Shown here: one piece after another, positions 1 through 7,491 of the stretch
Numbering within the stretch: position 1 is the first letter of the stretch
How the letters are laid out: every line of letters begins with the position of its first letter
Source of the DNA: JAFAGX01 sp035501575
GTDB lineage: Bacteria > Acidobacteriota > Terriglobia > Terriglobales > Acidobacteriaceae
NCBI GenBank assembly: GCA_035501575.1
Contig: DATJVZ010000071.1
Location: 1-13,340, forward strand
Length of the DNA stretch: 13,340 bases
Direction of reading: 5' to 3'
Position numbers and translations under genes: made by a program
The notes under the pieces: model-generated
Databases searched by the model: none
What the model saw: the letters and a program-made list of their open reading frames with translations, nothing else
Told to the model about the DNA's origin: nothing

Positions 1-491
1 GGGACGCGGCCTCGGCGCGAGCCGATCTCGATCGTTTCCGGCGTGAACTCGGCACCGATTACCTTGATATTTGCCTCATGCACTGCCTCACCGAGGCCGA
101 TTGGACGGAACGCTTCAAAGGAGTAATGGATGTGCTCTCCGGGGCCAAGGAAAAGGGCATCATCCGCGCGCATGGATGCTCTTGCCACAGTGTGGAAGCT
201 CTGCGCACAGCCGCGAAATCTCCGTGGGTCGAAGTAGATTTGGCCCGCATCAATCCTGCCGCAGCCTACATGGATGCCGGTCCTGAAACGGTGGTTCCCA
301 TCCTCCGGGAAATGAAGGCTAAAGGCAAGGCCGTGGTCGGGATGAAGATTCTCGGTCAGGGCGAACTCCGCCATCGTCAGGATGAAGCCATCAAGTACGC
401 CCTTTCGCTGGGTCTGCTCGATGCCTTCACGATCGGGGCCGAATCGAAGGCAGAGCAAGAAGATCTGATCCGCCGCATTGCCGCAGCTTAA
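1..491 (+). CDS. Aldo/keto reductase family protein (C-terminal part, 5' end outside window)
   Basis: About 163 codons are visible in frame from base 3 to the TAA at 489-491, and the reading frame is open to the left edge, so the start lies outside the window. The segment LGTDYLDICLMHCLTE matches the aldo/keto reductase strand that ends in the catalytic-region histidine (LMH). It is followed by the usual G-I-I-R-A-H-G-x-S strand, the conserved VVGMKILGQGEL segment near the cofactor-binding end, and a final DAFTIGAES plus helix. Family members are (beta/alpha)8-barrel NAD(P)H-dependent carbonyl reductases; the catalytic Asp, Tyr and Lys would be in the missing N-terminal part. The substrate cannot be told. 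The gene converges on the MFS carrier gene across a gap of about 100 bases. Family assignment is firm; nothing more specific is supported. Confidence 0.85.
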   Translation, partial: DAASARADLDRFRRELGTDYLDICLMHCLTEADWTERFKGVMDVLSGAKEKGIIRAHGCSCHSVEALRTAAKSPWVEVDLARINPAAAYMDAGPETVVPILREMKAKGKAVVGMKILGQGELRHRQDEAIKYALSLGLLDAFTIGAESKAEQEDLIRRIAAA

Positions 492-548
492 GGTATCCCA
501 CGGAAGAATCTCTTGCTTCCATGGACCTACCCACCTTCACATAACCAT

Positions 549-573
549 CTTTATCCGGGTGCCGGCGATAAGG
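549..573. terminator. Hairpin between convergent genes, possible bidirectional terminator
   Basis: Bases 549-555 pair with 567-573 (seven pairs, one of them G-T). An inner CGG/CCG stem closes a 3-base loop at 559-561, with a 2-base bulge at 565-566. It lies midway between the stop codons of the aldo/keto reductase (+) and the MFS carrier (-). There is no T-run on either side, so it is not a classical intrinsic terminator. Its position between two converging stop codons is the main support. Confidence 0.3.
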
Positions 574-594
574 CCAGAGCGCGGGCCGAAACAA

Positions 595-1929
595 TTACGG
601 CGGGGGAATTTCAGCAGCTGGGCCAGCCACCATGTTTCGCGCTTCGAGCCTTCCCCAATTCACTTGCTCCACGCGACCGACCCCTGCTCCCCAACTCAGG
701 GCCCCGATCCATGCCACCGCCGCCGTGATGAAGAATGGCGCATAAAAGTGTCCCGTCCGGTCGACCAGAAATCCCGTAAGGGCAGGCGACACCCACCCCG
801 CGAGATTGCCGATAAAGTTCTGCACTCCGGTCCATCGTCCTGCGGCCAGAGGTCCGGCCAATGTCTGGGTAATGGCCCAGCCGTTGGAGACGCTGATTCC
901 CAAGAACGCTCCGACCAGTGCCAGCATCGCGACGAACGCTGGGCCCTGCTCAATGGCAGCCAAAATCAGAAAAACTCCCACCCCGAGAGATCCGAAAACC
1001 ATGGAGCTTTTGCGTACCAAGGTCGGCGTGCCTCCGGCGTGAATCCAGCGATCCGTGAGCTTCCCCCAGATTAGGGCTGCCCCCGCCGACATCAAGAACA
1101 GAAGCCCACCAACTTTCGCCATATCCTCCAGAGAAAGGTGCCGAGCCCGCACCAGGTAGAACGGCAACCAAGTCACCAGAAAATACAAGTAGTAGTTGAT
1201 CGAGAACTGTCCCAGACACGTGCCCCAGGCCGATCGGCATCGCAAGATAGGAAGAACTCCAATCCCCGGCGCAGACGGTTCGAGAGAACGGCTGGCCCTG
1301 CGTGGCATCCATAGCAGCCACGGCACCAGCCACAGCAAACCTCCGATCCCTAAGGCAAGGAAAAACGGACGCCATCCAAAGCGCCCGACCACGGTTCCTC
1401 CGACCAGTATGCCCACGGCCGGCCCCAGAGAAAGACCGGCCATGAGTACCGCGTTCATGAAGCCGCGGCGCTGTTCGGTGATGTAGGTGCTCAGCACTTT
1501 GCAACAGGAAGGAAATGCGACCGACTCTCCCACACCCAGAATTACGCGAACGAAGATCAGAGCCAGGAATCCGTGGAGCGTTCCCGTAATGGCCGTTGCC
1601 ACCGACCAGACAAAAAAGCCTGCAGCGAATACCCACTTCACGTCGAAGTGGTCGACGAGCCACCCCGCAGGAACCTGCATGAGGCCGTAGGTCCAGAAGA
1701 AGGCGGAAAGCAGAGTGCCCAGTTGTGAAGCACTGAGGCCTAGTTCGTCCTTGAGCAAGGGCGCTGCAATCGAGAGATTGCTTCGATCGATGTAGTTAAT
1801 GAAAACGGAGAGCCCCAGGAGAAAGACCACCCGGTTCATTTGAGCGGCGTCGGCCTGATTGGTGGATCCGAGGGCCAGCCTACCCGTCGACGACCGACCC
1901 GCGTCTTCGTGATTGCTGAGGTTGCCCAT
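595..1929 (-). CDS. MFS transporter, ACS-family (sugar-acid carrier) type
   Basis: This is a 444-residue integral membrane protein with about twelve hydrophobic segments, the usual length for the major facilitator superfamily. After a polar N-terminal tail of about 30 residues comes TM1 ending in NYIDRSNLSIAAP, a hallmark of the anion:cation symporter (ACS) family that includes hexuronate, glucarate and galactonate carriers. The motif-A-like loop GWLVDHFDVKW follows TM2 (near residues 89-99), and GVGESVAFPS lies in TM4. It probably imports an organic anion such as a sugar acid by proton symport. The specific substrate is inferred from family only. The ATG at 1929 is taken as start; a GTG two codons upstream (1935) is equally possible, and neither has a good ribosome site. 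It lies 112 bases downstream of the ABC permease on the same strand and may be read with it or alone. Confidence 0.85.
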   Translation of the reverse strand: MGNLSNHEDAGRSSTGRLALGSTNQADAAQMNRVVFLLGLSVFINYIDRSNLSIAAPLLKDELGLSASQLGTLLSAFFWTYGLMQVPAGWLVDHFDVKWVFAAGFFVWSVATAITGTLHGFLALIFVRVILGVGESVAFPSCCKVLSTYITEQRRGFMNAVLMAGLSLGPAVGILVGGTVVGRFGWRPFFLALGIGGLLWLVPWLLWMPRRASRSLEPSAPGIGVLPILRCRSAWGTCLGQFSINYYLYFLVTWLPFYLVRARHLSLEDMAKVGGLLFLMSAGAALIWGKLTDRWIHAGGTPTLVRKSSMVFGSLGVGVFLILAAIEQGPAFVAMLALVGAFLGISVSNGWAITQTLAGPLAAGRWTGVQNFIGNLAGWVSPALTGFLVDRTGHFYAPFFITAAVAWIGALSWGAGVGRVEQVNWGRLEARNMVAGPAAEIPPP

Positions 1930-1980
1930 CGTCACGAAACGCCATAATACAACCTCTCACCTCTTCACGGTCTTTTTCGG

Positions 1981-2040
1981 CACGGCTGCTGGCGGCAATT
2001 CCGAGGATGCCTGATGAGGTGATCAAGTTGCGCAGCCGTG
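1981..2040. repeat. 9-bp inverted repeat between ABC permease and MFS genes
   Basis: CACGGCTGC at 1981-1989 is the exact reverse complement of GCAGCCGTG at 2032-2040, with 42 bases between. It fills most of the gap between the permease stop (2042) and the MFS start. In the minus-strand transcript the second arm is followed by CCGAAAAAGACC rather than a U-run, so it does not look like an intrinsic terminator. It could be an RNA structure separating expression of the carrier gene from the ABC genes, or chance. Confidence 0.35.
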
Positions 2041-2041
2041 G

Positions 2042-3793
2042 TCAATATTCGAGTCTGAACTTCGTAGCAGCCAACACGTACAGCCGTCGCCATACCAGGC
2101 GGTTGATGATAACGACCGTCACCACCATCACCACGGTCGCGGTCAGAAGAAGACGAAAGTTACCTGCGTCGGTCGCCTGGCTGATGATCGCCCCCAAGCC
2201 GGTTGTCGAGATGGTCTGACCGCGGAAGCGGACGTATTCGGCCACAATGCTGGCATTCCAGGCTCCACCGGAGGCGGTGACCAGACCCGTGATCAAGTAA
2301 GGAAAGACCGCCGGGAGAAATAACCTTCGCCAGCGCTCCGAGGCACTCAACTGGTAGACCGTACAGACCTCTTTCAAATCCGAAGGTATTGCCGTCGCAC
2401 CCGCGATCACGTTGAATAAGACATACCACTGCGTTCCCAACAGCAGCAGCGCAATCGAGCCGATGCCGAGACCGCCTCCCGCGCGAACCAGGGCTAACAG
2501 AATAATCGGAAACAAGGCAGTCGCCGGGACCGAGGCAGCGATCTGAGCGATCGGTTGGGCCACGGCAGACAGCCTGGGCCGCAATCCGACGAGCACTCCG
2601 ACGGGAACAGCCCATAGCGCAGCCAGCAGGAGAGCGACTTCCACCCTGAGGAATGTTGCTCCTGCTCCCCAAACGATATGCCGTAATTCCGCCGACGAGA
2701 CGCTGGCCAAGACCGTGAACATCTTCACCACGGCGTATGCGATTCCGCCCAGAACAACAACCAGCGCTGCACGCATGGCCCACACCCGCCCCCGGTTGCT
2801 GATGCGTTCTGGGGAGGGGGTCTCGTGCTCTCGCGCGAAATGCAAGTCCAACCGCTCCCGCAGGGGCAATAAAACCGAGCGGGTGACGAACGGAACAAAC
2901 TTCGAACTGCGCAGCAAAGTCAGCACCGGTGAACGAGGCACACTCGCGGAACCGACCTGCTCGAACTTGAACTTCTCCGCCCAGGCAATCACCGGACGCC
3001 ATACAACTTGGTCGATCACAACAATCACGCCGACCATGGTTACCAGCCCCAACAGGATGGCTCGAGTATCGCCGGCGTTGGCGGCAGTCTGAAGATACGA
3101 ACCTAGGCCTGGCAGACGAAAGTCGCGATTTCCCAACACAAACATTTCGCATGCCATCAAGAAGAACCAGCCGCCGGCAACCGACATCATGGAATTCCAG
3201 ATCAGGCCAATCGCCGCCCAAGGCAATTCGAGTTTCCAAAAGCGTTGCCACCAGTTCAAACGGTAGGCCTGCGCAGCTTCGCGCATCTCAACAGGAACGC
3301 TCTTGAGAGACGCATAAAAACTGAAGGCCATATTCCATACCTGGCCGGTGAAAATCAGCAATATCGATCCGAGTTCCACGCCTAACTGCCGACTGGGAAA
3401 CAGTGCCACCATAGAGATCATGACGCCGGGCAGGAAACTGAGAACGGGAATGGACTGCAGCGTGTCGAGCAGAGGAATCATCAACCGCTCGGCTTTGGGG
3501 CTAGACGCGGCGGCATACCCATAGACAAGCGTGAAAAAGAGGCTGAAGACATAGGCGATACCGATCCGCAGAACCGAAAACAATGCGTATTTCGGCAAGG
3601 CTGCGGGATGCAGGCTGATTTCCGCCTCCGCACCGACCGGACCGGACCAATAACGGGCAAACGCAAGCAGGCTGTAAAACAGGCCGATTCCTCCGAGGAC
3701 GATCGGTAACTCGCGAAACAGAGATGTCGCCGTTGCCGGCACCATACCCCAAGGCAACACTCGGGAGGCGGTTCTGTGCAAGGGCTGGAGCAT
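2042..3793 (-). CDS. ABC transporter permease, two fused NitT/TauT-type membrane domains
   Basis: This 583-residue protein contains two binding-protein-dependent permease domains in tandem, so one chain supplies both halves of the membrane channel. The first half spans roughly residues 65-275, with the cytoplasmic EAA loop VEMREAAQAYRLNWWQRFWK near 168-188. A polar linker of about 60 residues follows. The second half spans roughly 340-580, with the matching loop DLKEVCTVYQLSASERWRR near 473-491, where the EAA residues have become E-V-C. The single-domain relatives are permeases of nitrate, taurine and sulfonate importers; the substrate here is unknown. The stop of the upstream ATPase gene and this ATG share one base (TGATG), which indicates translational coupling. 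A TTG one codon upstream is less likely. The C-terminus ends in a short basic-aromatic tail. No substrate-binding protein gene is adjacent. Confidence 0.85.
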   Translation of the reverse strand: MLQPLHRTASRVLPWGMVPATATSLFRELPIVLGGIGLFYSLLAFARYWSGPVGAEAEISLHPAALPKYALFSVLRIGIAYVFSLFFTLVYGYAAASSPKAERLMIPLLDTLQSIPVLSFLPGVMISMVALFPSRQLGVELGSILLIFTGQVWNMAFSFYASLKSVPVEMREAAQAYRLNWWQRFWKLELPWAAIGLIWNSMMSVAGGWFFLMACEMFVLGNRDFRLPGLGSYLQTAANAGDTRAILLGLVTMVGVIVVIDQVVWRPVIAWAEKFKFEQVGSASVPRSPVLTLLRSSKFVPFVTRSVLLPLRERLDLHFAREHETPSPERISNRGRVWAMRAALVVVLGGIAYAVVKMFTVLASVSSAELRHIVWGAGATFLRVEVALLLAALWAVPVGVLVGLRPRLSAVAQPIAQIAASVPATALFPIILLALVRAGGGLGIGSIALLLLGTQWYVLFNVIAGATAIPSDLKEVCTVYQLSASERWRRLFLPAVFPYLITGLVTASGGAWNASIVAEYVRFRGQTISTTGLGAIISQATDAGNFRLLLTATVVMVVTVVIINRLVWRRLYVLAATKFRLEY

Positions 3794-5541
3794 CAATGCA
3801 GGGGGATCCTCTCGGGTGAACTTGCCGCATCGGGGGATTCGTCGAGCAGCAACCGATCGGTTGCCGAATCGTAGGTGAAAATCTCGGCGTATCGCCCCCA
3901 GTTCAGCACAGTCTCGATCTGGCGCTGGGCCTCCTCCGCGGGAAGGTGCTCGTCCAAGACATCACGAAAGAACTCTAAGGGAACCGCCCGATCCGACTTT
4001 CGCTCGAGAGCATTCCGAATCTGTTGAATGAGGGTGACATGACTGAGGACTGCTTTGCGGAAGAGTTTCTTCCGGGCAACGATGTCGGCTGCGGCAAATT
4101 GTTTCCCGTCGGAAGTGATTCGCACATCGCCTTGAACCGAATCGGCAAAACCCAAGAGGACGGCCGCGTCCACAATCGGGAAAAGGTCATCCACCTCCAT
4201 CAGCAATTCGTCAGCGAGGTGATACAAGTCCTCTTTACCTCCACGTTCGTTCAGAAATTCCAGGAGGCCGGCCATTCCACCGGCCGTGGCGTGAGGCAGA
4301 ATCTGGAACGAAGGCTTGCGCAGAGAGGGCAACTTGGTAAACGGGCCGAGCTCTGCCTCGGGTTGGGTCATCACCTTATAGATGTAGTCCACATAGACGA
4401 GAAATTCAGCGGACTTCCGGTCTCGTGGTTGGGGCAAGGAAACATTAAAATCAGCCCTGATCCTGGCTGGATGGGCTCCCAGTACTACGACGCGATCGGC
4501 TAACAACACGGCTTCTTCGATATTGTGGGTCACCAGAAAAATGCTCCTGGTAGGGATCTGGTTCTTAGTCCAAAGCTCCATAAGCTCGCTGCGAAGGTTC
4601 TCGGCGGTCAGCACGTCCAAGGCGCTGAATGGTTCATCCATAAATAGCACTTCGGGCTTCACCGCCAAGGCCCGCGCAAACCCAACACGCTGCTTCATCC
4701 CTCCCGAAAGCTCTTTTGGATAAGCGTTTTCAAAACCCTTGAGCCCAACAACGGCCAGCGCCTCCATCGCTTCGCGATGGCGAGCCTCGTGTTCCAATCC
4801 ACGCGCTACCAGGGGAACCTCCACGTTCTCCAAGACCGTCAGCCATGGAAACAGGGCAAAACTCTGGAATACGATTCCGACATTCGCACCCTTGTGGTTC
4901 AGAGGTTGGCCGTGCCACAGTAACGTACCTTGCGACGGTGGTATCAGTCCCGACAGAATTCGCAACAGGGTTGATTTTCCCGATCCAGAAGGTCCAAGAA
5001 GAGCACAAATCGTCTCTGAATCCACCGACAGGTCCAGAGGCGCGATGATTTGGATTTGTTTGCCATCGGGCTGGGTGTACGATTTTTCTACTCGCCGCGC
5101 CTCAATGATCGGTTCTCGCTTCATTTCTCGCCGCGGCTCGGGGTGGCGTTCGACCTTAGGCACAGGCCTCGGCACTTCCGTGATTTGGGCAAGTGGGGCA
5201 TCGGACAGTTCGTCCATCAGGCGCTGCCAGGCTTCCTCCGGGAGTTCGTCGAGGAAGCGCAAGCGAGCATCTGGGCTCAGGAGGTCAACAATGGCGCGCA
5301 TCTCTTCTTTCGACCGCGAGTGCAGCAGGACATACTGGTCGTAGTACGGGAGGTGCGGGAGCACGACCGAGCCTAGGTCGAGCGGTAAATGGCGGAATAG
5401 CTGTTGTTGCTCTTCGAAGGCGAGTTCGCCCAACGCCGCAGCCGCCTGGGCAGGATCGGAATTTCGTAGCAGCTCCGCAGCCTCGTCCCAACGCTCCTGC
5501 GAAAGAGCGTTGCGGAGCGTCGGAGTGATAACAGAGCTCAT
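3793..5541 (-). CDS. ABC transporter ATPase with N-terminal MgtE_N-like and C-terminal AAA-associated domains
   Basis: This 582-residue protein has three parts. Residues 5-115 are short acidic amphipathic helices (DPAQAAAALGELAFEEQQQL, LPEEAWQRLMDEL) resembling the superhelical N domain of MgtE magnesium channels. Residues 145-370 are an ABC ATPase of NrtD/SsuB/TauB type. It has Walker A GPSGSGKST (183-191), Q-loop FQSFALFPWL, signature LSGGMKQR (278-285), Walker B VLFMDEP (298-304), D-loop SALD and switch histidine H339. Residues 410-570 match the C-terminal AAA-associated domain found in a subset of nitrate/sulfonate-type ATPases. It should energise the fused permease encoded next, whose ATG overlaps this stop codon. 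All catalytic motifs are intact. The extra domains are probably regulatory, and an ion- or ligand-sensing role for the MgtE-like part is only inference. The ATG at 5541 is the natural start, though its ribosome site is weak. Confidence 0.88.
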   Translation of the reverse strand: MSSVITPTLRNALSQERWDEAAELLRNSDPAQAAAALGELAFEEQQQLFRHLPLDLGSVVLPHLPYYDQYVLLHSRSKEEMRAIVDLLSPDARLRFLDELPEEAWQRLMDELSDAPLAQITEVPRPVPKVERHPEPRREMKREPIIEARRVEKSYTQPDGKQIQIIAPLDLSVDSETICALLGPSGSGKSTLLRILSGLIPPSQGTLLWHGQPLNHKGANVGIVFQSFALFPWLTVLENVEVPLVARGLEHEARHREAMEALAVVGLKGFENAYPKELSGGMKQRVGFARALAVKPEVLFMDEPFSALDVLTAENLRSELMELWTKNQIPTRSIFLVTHNIEEAVLLADRVVVLGAHPARIRADFNVSLPQPRDRKSAEFLVYVDYIYKVMTQPEAELGPFTKLPSLRKPSFQILPHATAGGMAGLLEFLNERGGKEDLYHLADELLMEVDDLFPIVDAAVLLGFADSVQGDVRITSDGKQFAAADIVARKKLFRKAVLSHVTLIQQIRNALERKSDRAVPLEFFRDVLDEHLPAEEAQRQIETVLNWGRYAEIFTYDSATDRLLLDESPDAASSPERIPLH

Positions 5542-5687
5542 CGGAGACTTATCATTCTCTCAGTGAGCCTCAGCGGCCGTCTATCGCTTTCTCACCGGCT
5601 TCGACCGGCCCGGACACCGACCCGAGGCCCAGCCGTGAGGTTCGCGATGGTGTACTATCTTAGGCACTCCACTGCCAGGGAACGACT

Positions 5688-5726
5688 ATGGCCGAAGCCA
5701 TTCTCCCGATGAAGCGATGGATTTGA
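5688..5726 (+). CDS. Possible leader mini-ORF overlapping the alkB start
   Basis: A 12-codon frame (MAEAILPMKRWI) runs from ATG 5688 to TGA 5724-5726. It has a better ribosome site than the gene it precedes: AGGGA at 5677-5681, six bases before the ATG. Its stop lies seven bases inside the dioxygenase gene, whose own ATG (5717) has no clear Shine-Dalgarno sequence. This arrangement would allow translational coupling by re-initiation. So short a frame may also be chance. Confidence 0.25.
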   Translation: MAEAILPMKRWI

Positions 5727-6316
5727 TCGCAATTCCCGGCGCTGAACTCTATTATGACCGGAATTTCCTGCCTCCCGAAGAGGCAACTCGCTGCTTCGAT
5801 ACGTTGCTCAAGGACTGTGCTTGGATGCGGCGCCGAACTTCGTTTGGACCGATGGTACCTCGCGACGAGGCCTACTACGGCGATCCCGGGACCCAGTACC
5901 GCTACTCAAGGCGCGAATACAAACCCATTCCATGGTTGCCGGAGTTGCTTGCGCTGAAAGCCCGTGTGGAACAGGTCACACCGAGGGCAGCCTATGCCAA
6001 TTCGCACTTGCCCTGCGTTGGTTACAATGCCGTGCTTTGCAATCTGTATCGGGATGGAAACGACAGCGTCGGCCTGCATGCAGATGCCGAGCCGGAAATG
6101 GGGCCGGTGATCGCCTCCCTCAGTCTGGGGGCGGAACGCCTATTCCGACTGAAGCAAAGCAACGGAACCCCGGCATTTTCCGAACGACTGCCCCATGGCA
6201 GCCTGCTGATCATGGCAGGCACGACGCAGAAGAACTTCAAGCACGAGATTCCCAAAGAACACGGCATCACCCGATCACGCATTAATCTGACCTTCCGTCA
6301 CATTCAGCATCCATGA
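5717..6316 (+). CDS. AlkB-family 2-oxoglutarate/Fe(II) dioxygenase
   Basis: This 199-residue protein has the complete AlkB signature. NLYRDGNDSVGLHADAEP supplies the N-x-Y substrate-loop motif and the iron ligands H121 and D123. The third iron ligand is H176 in FKHEIPK. R188 and R194 in RINLTFR are the pair that binds 2-oxoglutarate. The N-terminal part carries the aromatic nucleotide-recognition lid region expected of AlkB proteins that oxidatively remove alkyl groups from DNA or RNA bases. Length and motif spacing resemble the ALKBH2/3-like bacterial group more than the E. coli adaptive-response protein. A repair role is likely but not shown by context, since no ada gene is present. The start is chosen because MDLIAIPGAELYY matches the family's usual beginning. 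It is divergent from the ABC operon, with 175 bases between. Confidence 0.92.
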   Translation: MDLIAIPGAELYYDRNFLPPEEATRCFDTLLKDCAWMRRRTSFGPMVPRDEAYYGDPGTQYRYSRREYKPIPWLPELLALKARVEQVTPRAAYANSHLPCVGYNAVLCNLYRDGNDSVGLHADAEPEMGPVIASLSLGAERLFRLKQSNGTPAFSERLPHGSLLIMAGTTQKNFKHEIPKEHGITRSRINLTFRHIQHP

Positions 6317-6367
6317 AGCCTGGCTCAGTGGGAGAGCTTACCCGGTGCGCGGCGTTAAAAGCCGGCT

Positions 6368-6395
6368 TTGAGGCGGGATAAGATAGCAGAATTAT
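6368..6395 (+). promoter_or_regulatory. Candidate sigma-70-like promoter for the NmrA-like gene
   Basis: TTGAGG (6368-6373) and AATTAT (6390-6395) are separated by 16 bases and lie about 50 bases before the ATG at 6443. Both hexamers are imperfect, so this is a weak call made on sequence likeness only. Confidence 0.22.
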
Positions 6396-6430
6396 TGAAG
6401 CTCCATAACTTGCGGGCGAATCGAACCTCA

Positions 6431-6437
6431 AAGGAGG
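6431..6437 (+). promoter_or_regulatory. Ribosome binding site that fixes the NmrA-like start
   Basis: AAGGAGG is a near-perfect Shine-Dalgarno sequence five bases before ATG 6443. It settles the start there. The same frame is open a further 25 codons upstream, but that stretch does not resemble the family. Confidence 0.8.
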
Positions 6438-6442
6438 GTCGA

Positions 6443-7342
6443 ATGTACGTTGTCACGGGTACAACTGGCCATACTGGGAACGTCGTCGCAAGGACTCTGT
6501 TGGGTAAAGGTGCCAAGATTCGGGCGATTGGCCGGAGCGCCGATCGTCTACAAGCTCTTGTGGCGCAAGGGGCCGAGGCGTTTGTCACGGATCTCACCGA
6601 GGTATCGCACCTCGTCAAGGCTTTTGAGGGAGCGAAGGCCGCCTACGTCATGCTCCCTCCTAACCTCGCCGCTCCGGATTATCGGGCGTTTCAAGACCGT
6701 GTTACCGATACGATTACAGCGGCTCTGCGCAGCGCCAGAATTACGCATGTAGTCACACTAAGCAGCATAGGGGCCGACAAGCCAGATCGAACTGGCCCCG
6801 TCCTGGGCCTGCGCTATCTGGAGCAACAGCTCAACCACATTAACGGCTTACATGTGCTCCACCTGCGCGCTGGCTACTTTATGGAGAACACTCTCTCGCA
6901 GGTTGGTGTCATTCAAAAGATGGGCATTTCGGTGGGTCCCCTGCGTCCTGATTTGAAGCTTTCCATGATCGCCACTGAGGATGTGGGGGCGGTTGCAGCC
7001 GATGCACTGTTGCGTCTGGACTTCCAACAGAAAAATACCCGCGAGCTGCAAGGTCAGCGCGACATCAGCATGAACGAAGTCGCCCAAATCATCGGAAAGG
7101 CCATCGGCAATCCTGGCCTTCGATATACTCAGGCACCCGATGACCAAGTGCAGGCAGCGCTCATCCAGCTTGGCATGTCCGCCAGCATAGCTCGCCTCCT
7201 GCTTGAGATGTCAGCGGCGCTGAACTCAGGCTACATGCGAGCGCTGGAGCCACGATCCGCACAAACCACCACACCGACTTCCTACGAGACTTTCGTGGCC
7301 GAGAAGTTCAAGCCTCTCTATGAAGGGAAATCGGCGGCGTAG
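6443..7342 (+). CDS. NmrA-like NAD(P)-binding Rossmann protein
   Basis: This 299-residue protein begins MYVVTGTTGHTGNVV, the glycine-rich T-G-x-T-G-x-x-G dinucleotide loop of atypical short-chain dehydrogenases (residues 5-12). It continues with the second strand IRAIGRSADRL, whose arginine suits NADP. Further on are VVTLSSIGAD and LHLRAGYFMEN, which match the NmrA/NAD(P)H-azoreductase-like (TMR, QOR2, YtfG) group. The classical Y-x-x-x-K catalytic pair of short-chain dehydrogenases is not evident, as is usual in this group. It may be a quinone or azo reductase, or a redox-sensing NAD(P) binder; the sequence does not decide. It lies 126 bases after the alkB-like gene on the same strand and probably has its own promoter. 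The C-terminus (SYETFVAEKFKPLY) is the typical end of these proteins. Confidence 0.85.
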   Translation: MYVVTGTTGHTGNVVARTLLGKGAKIRAIGRSADRLQALVAQGAEAFVTDLTEVSHLVKAFEGAKAAYVMLPPNLAAPDYRAFQDRVTDTITAALRSARITHVVTLSSIGADKPDRTGPVLGLRYLEQQLNHINGLHVLHLRAGYFMENTLSQVGVIQKMGISVGPLRPDLKLSMIATEDVGAVAADALLRLDFQQKNTRELQGQRDISMNEVAQIIGKAIGNPGLRYTQAPDDQVQAALIQLGMSASIARLLLEMSAALNSGYMRALEPRSAQTTTPTSYETFVAEKFKPLYEGKSAA

Positions 7343-7477
7343 CACCGACGATACGAAGTCAGTTCTTGTGGTGTACGCGCGCCCTCAGCAGATCTCTACC
7401 TGCTCAGCACAATCCGGCGCTGCGAGCTCAATTCTTGTGGCAAAGTTCCAAGAAGCGCAAACTCTCGAGTTCTTATG

Positions 7478-7484
7478 AAGGGAG
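7478..7484 (+). promoter_or_regulatory. Ribosome binding site that fixes the DUF711 start
   Basis: AAGGGAG lies seven bases before ATG 7492 and supports that start over GTG codons upstream in the same open frame. The rest of the 149-base gap after the NmrA-like gene shows no gene. It holds only a 9-base direct repeat, TTCTTGTGG, at 7363-7371 and 7432-7440. Confidence 0.7.
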
Positions 7485-7491
7485 TGCAGGT

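Noticed and set aside
950..1663. Second minus-strand frame inside the MFS gene, considered as a possible frameshift
   Set aside because: The MFS frame is continuous from start to stop with all segments in order, so no frameshift is needed.
2160..3251. Long minus-strand open frame (about 363 codons) within the permease gene
   Set aside because: It is out of frame with the permease, is rich in Arg, Gly and Cys, and shows no membrane or domain pattern, as expected for a frame shadow.
5580..5630. CCGG-rich short hairpins in the divergent ABC/alkB gap as a terminator or operator
   Set aside because: Stems are only four bases and there is no T-run or consistent dyad. They are explained by G+C-rich composition.
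7343..7491. Possible small gene or regulatory RNA in the gap before DUF711
   Set aside because: Only a 9-base direct repeat (TTCTTGTGG) and weak stems are visible. There is no start, ribosome site and stop combination with protein-like composition.
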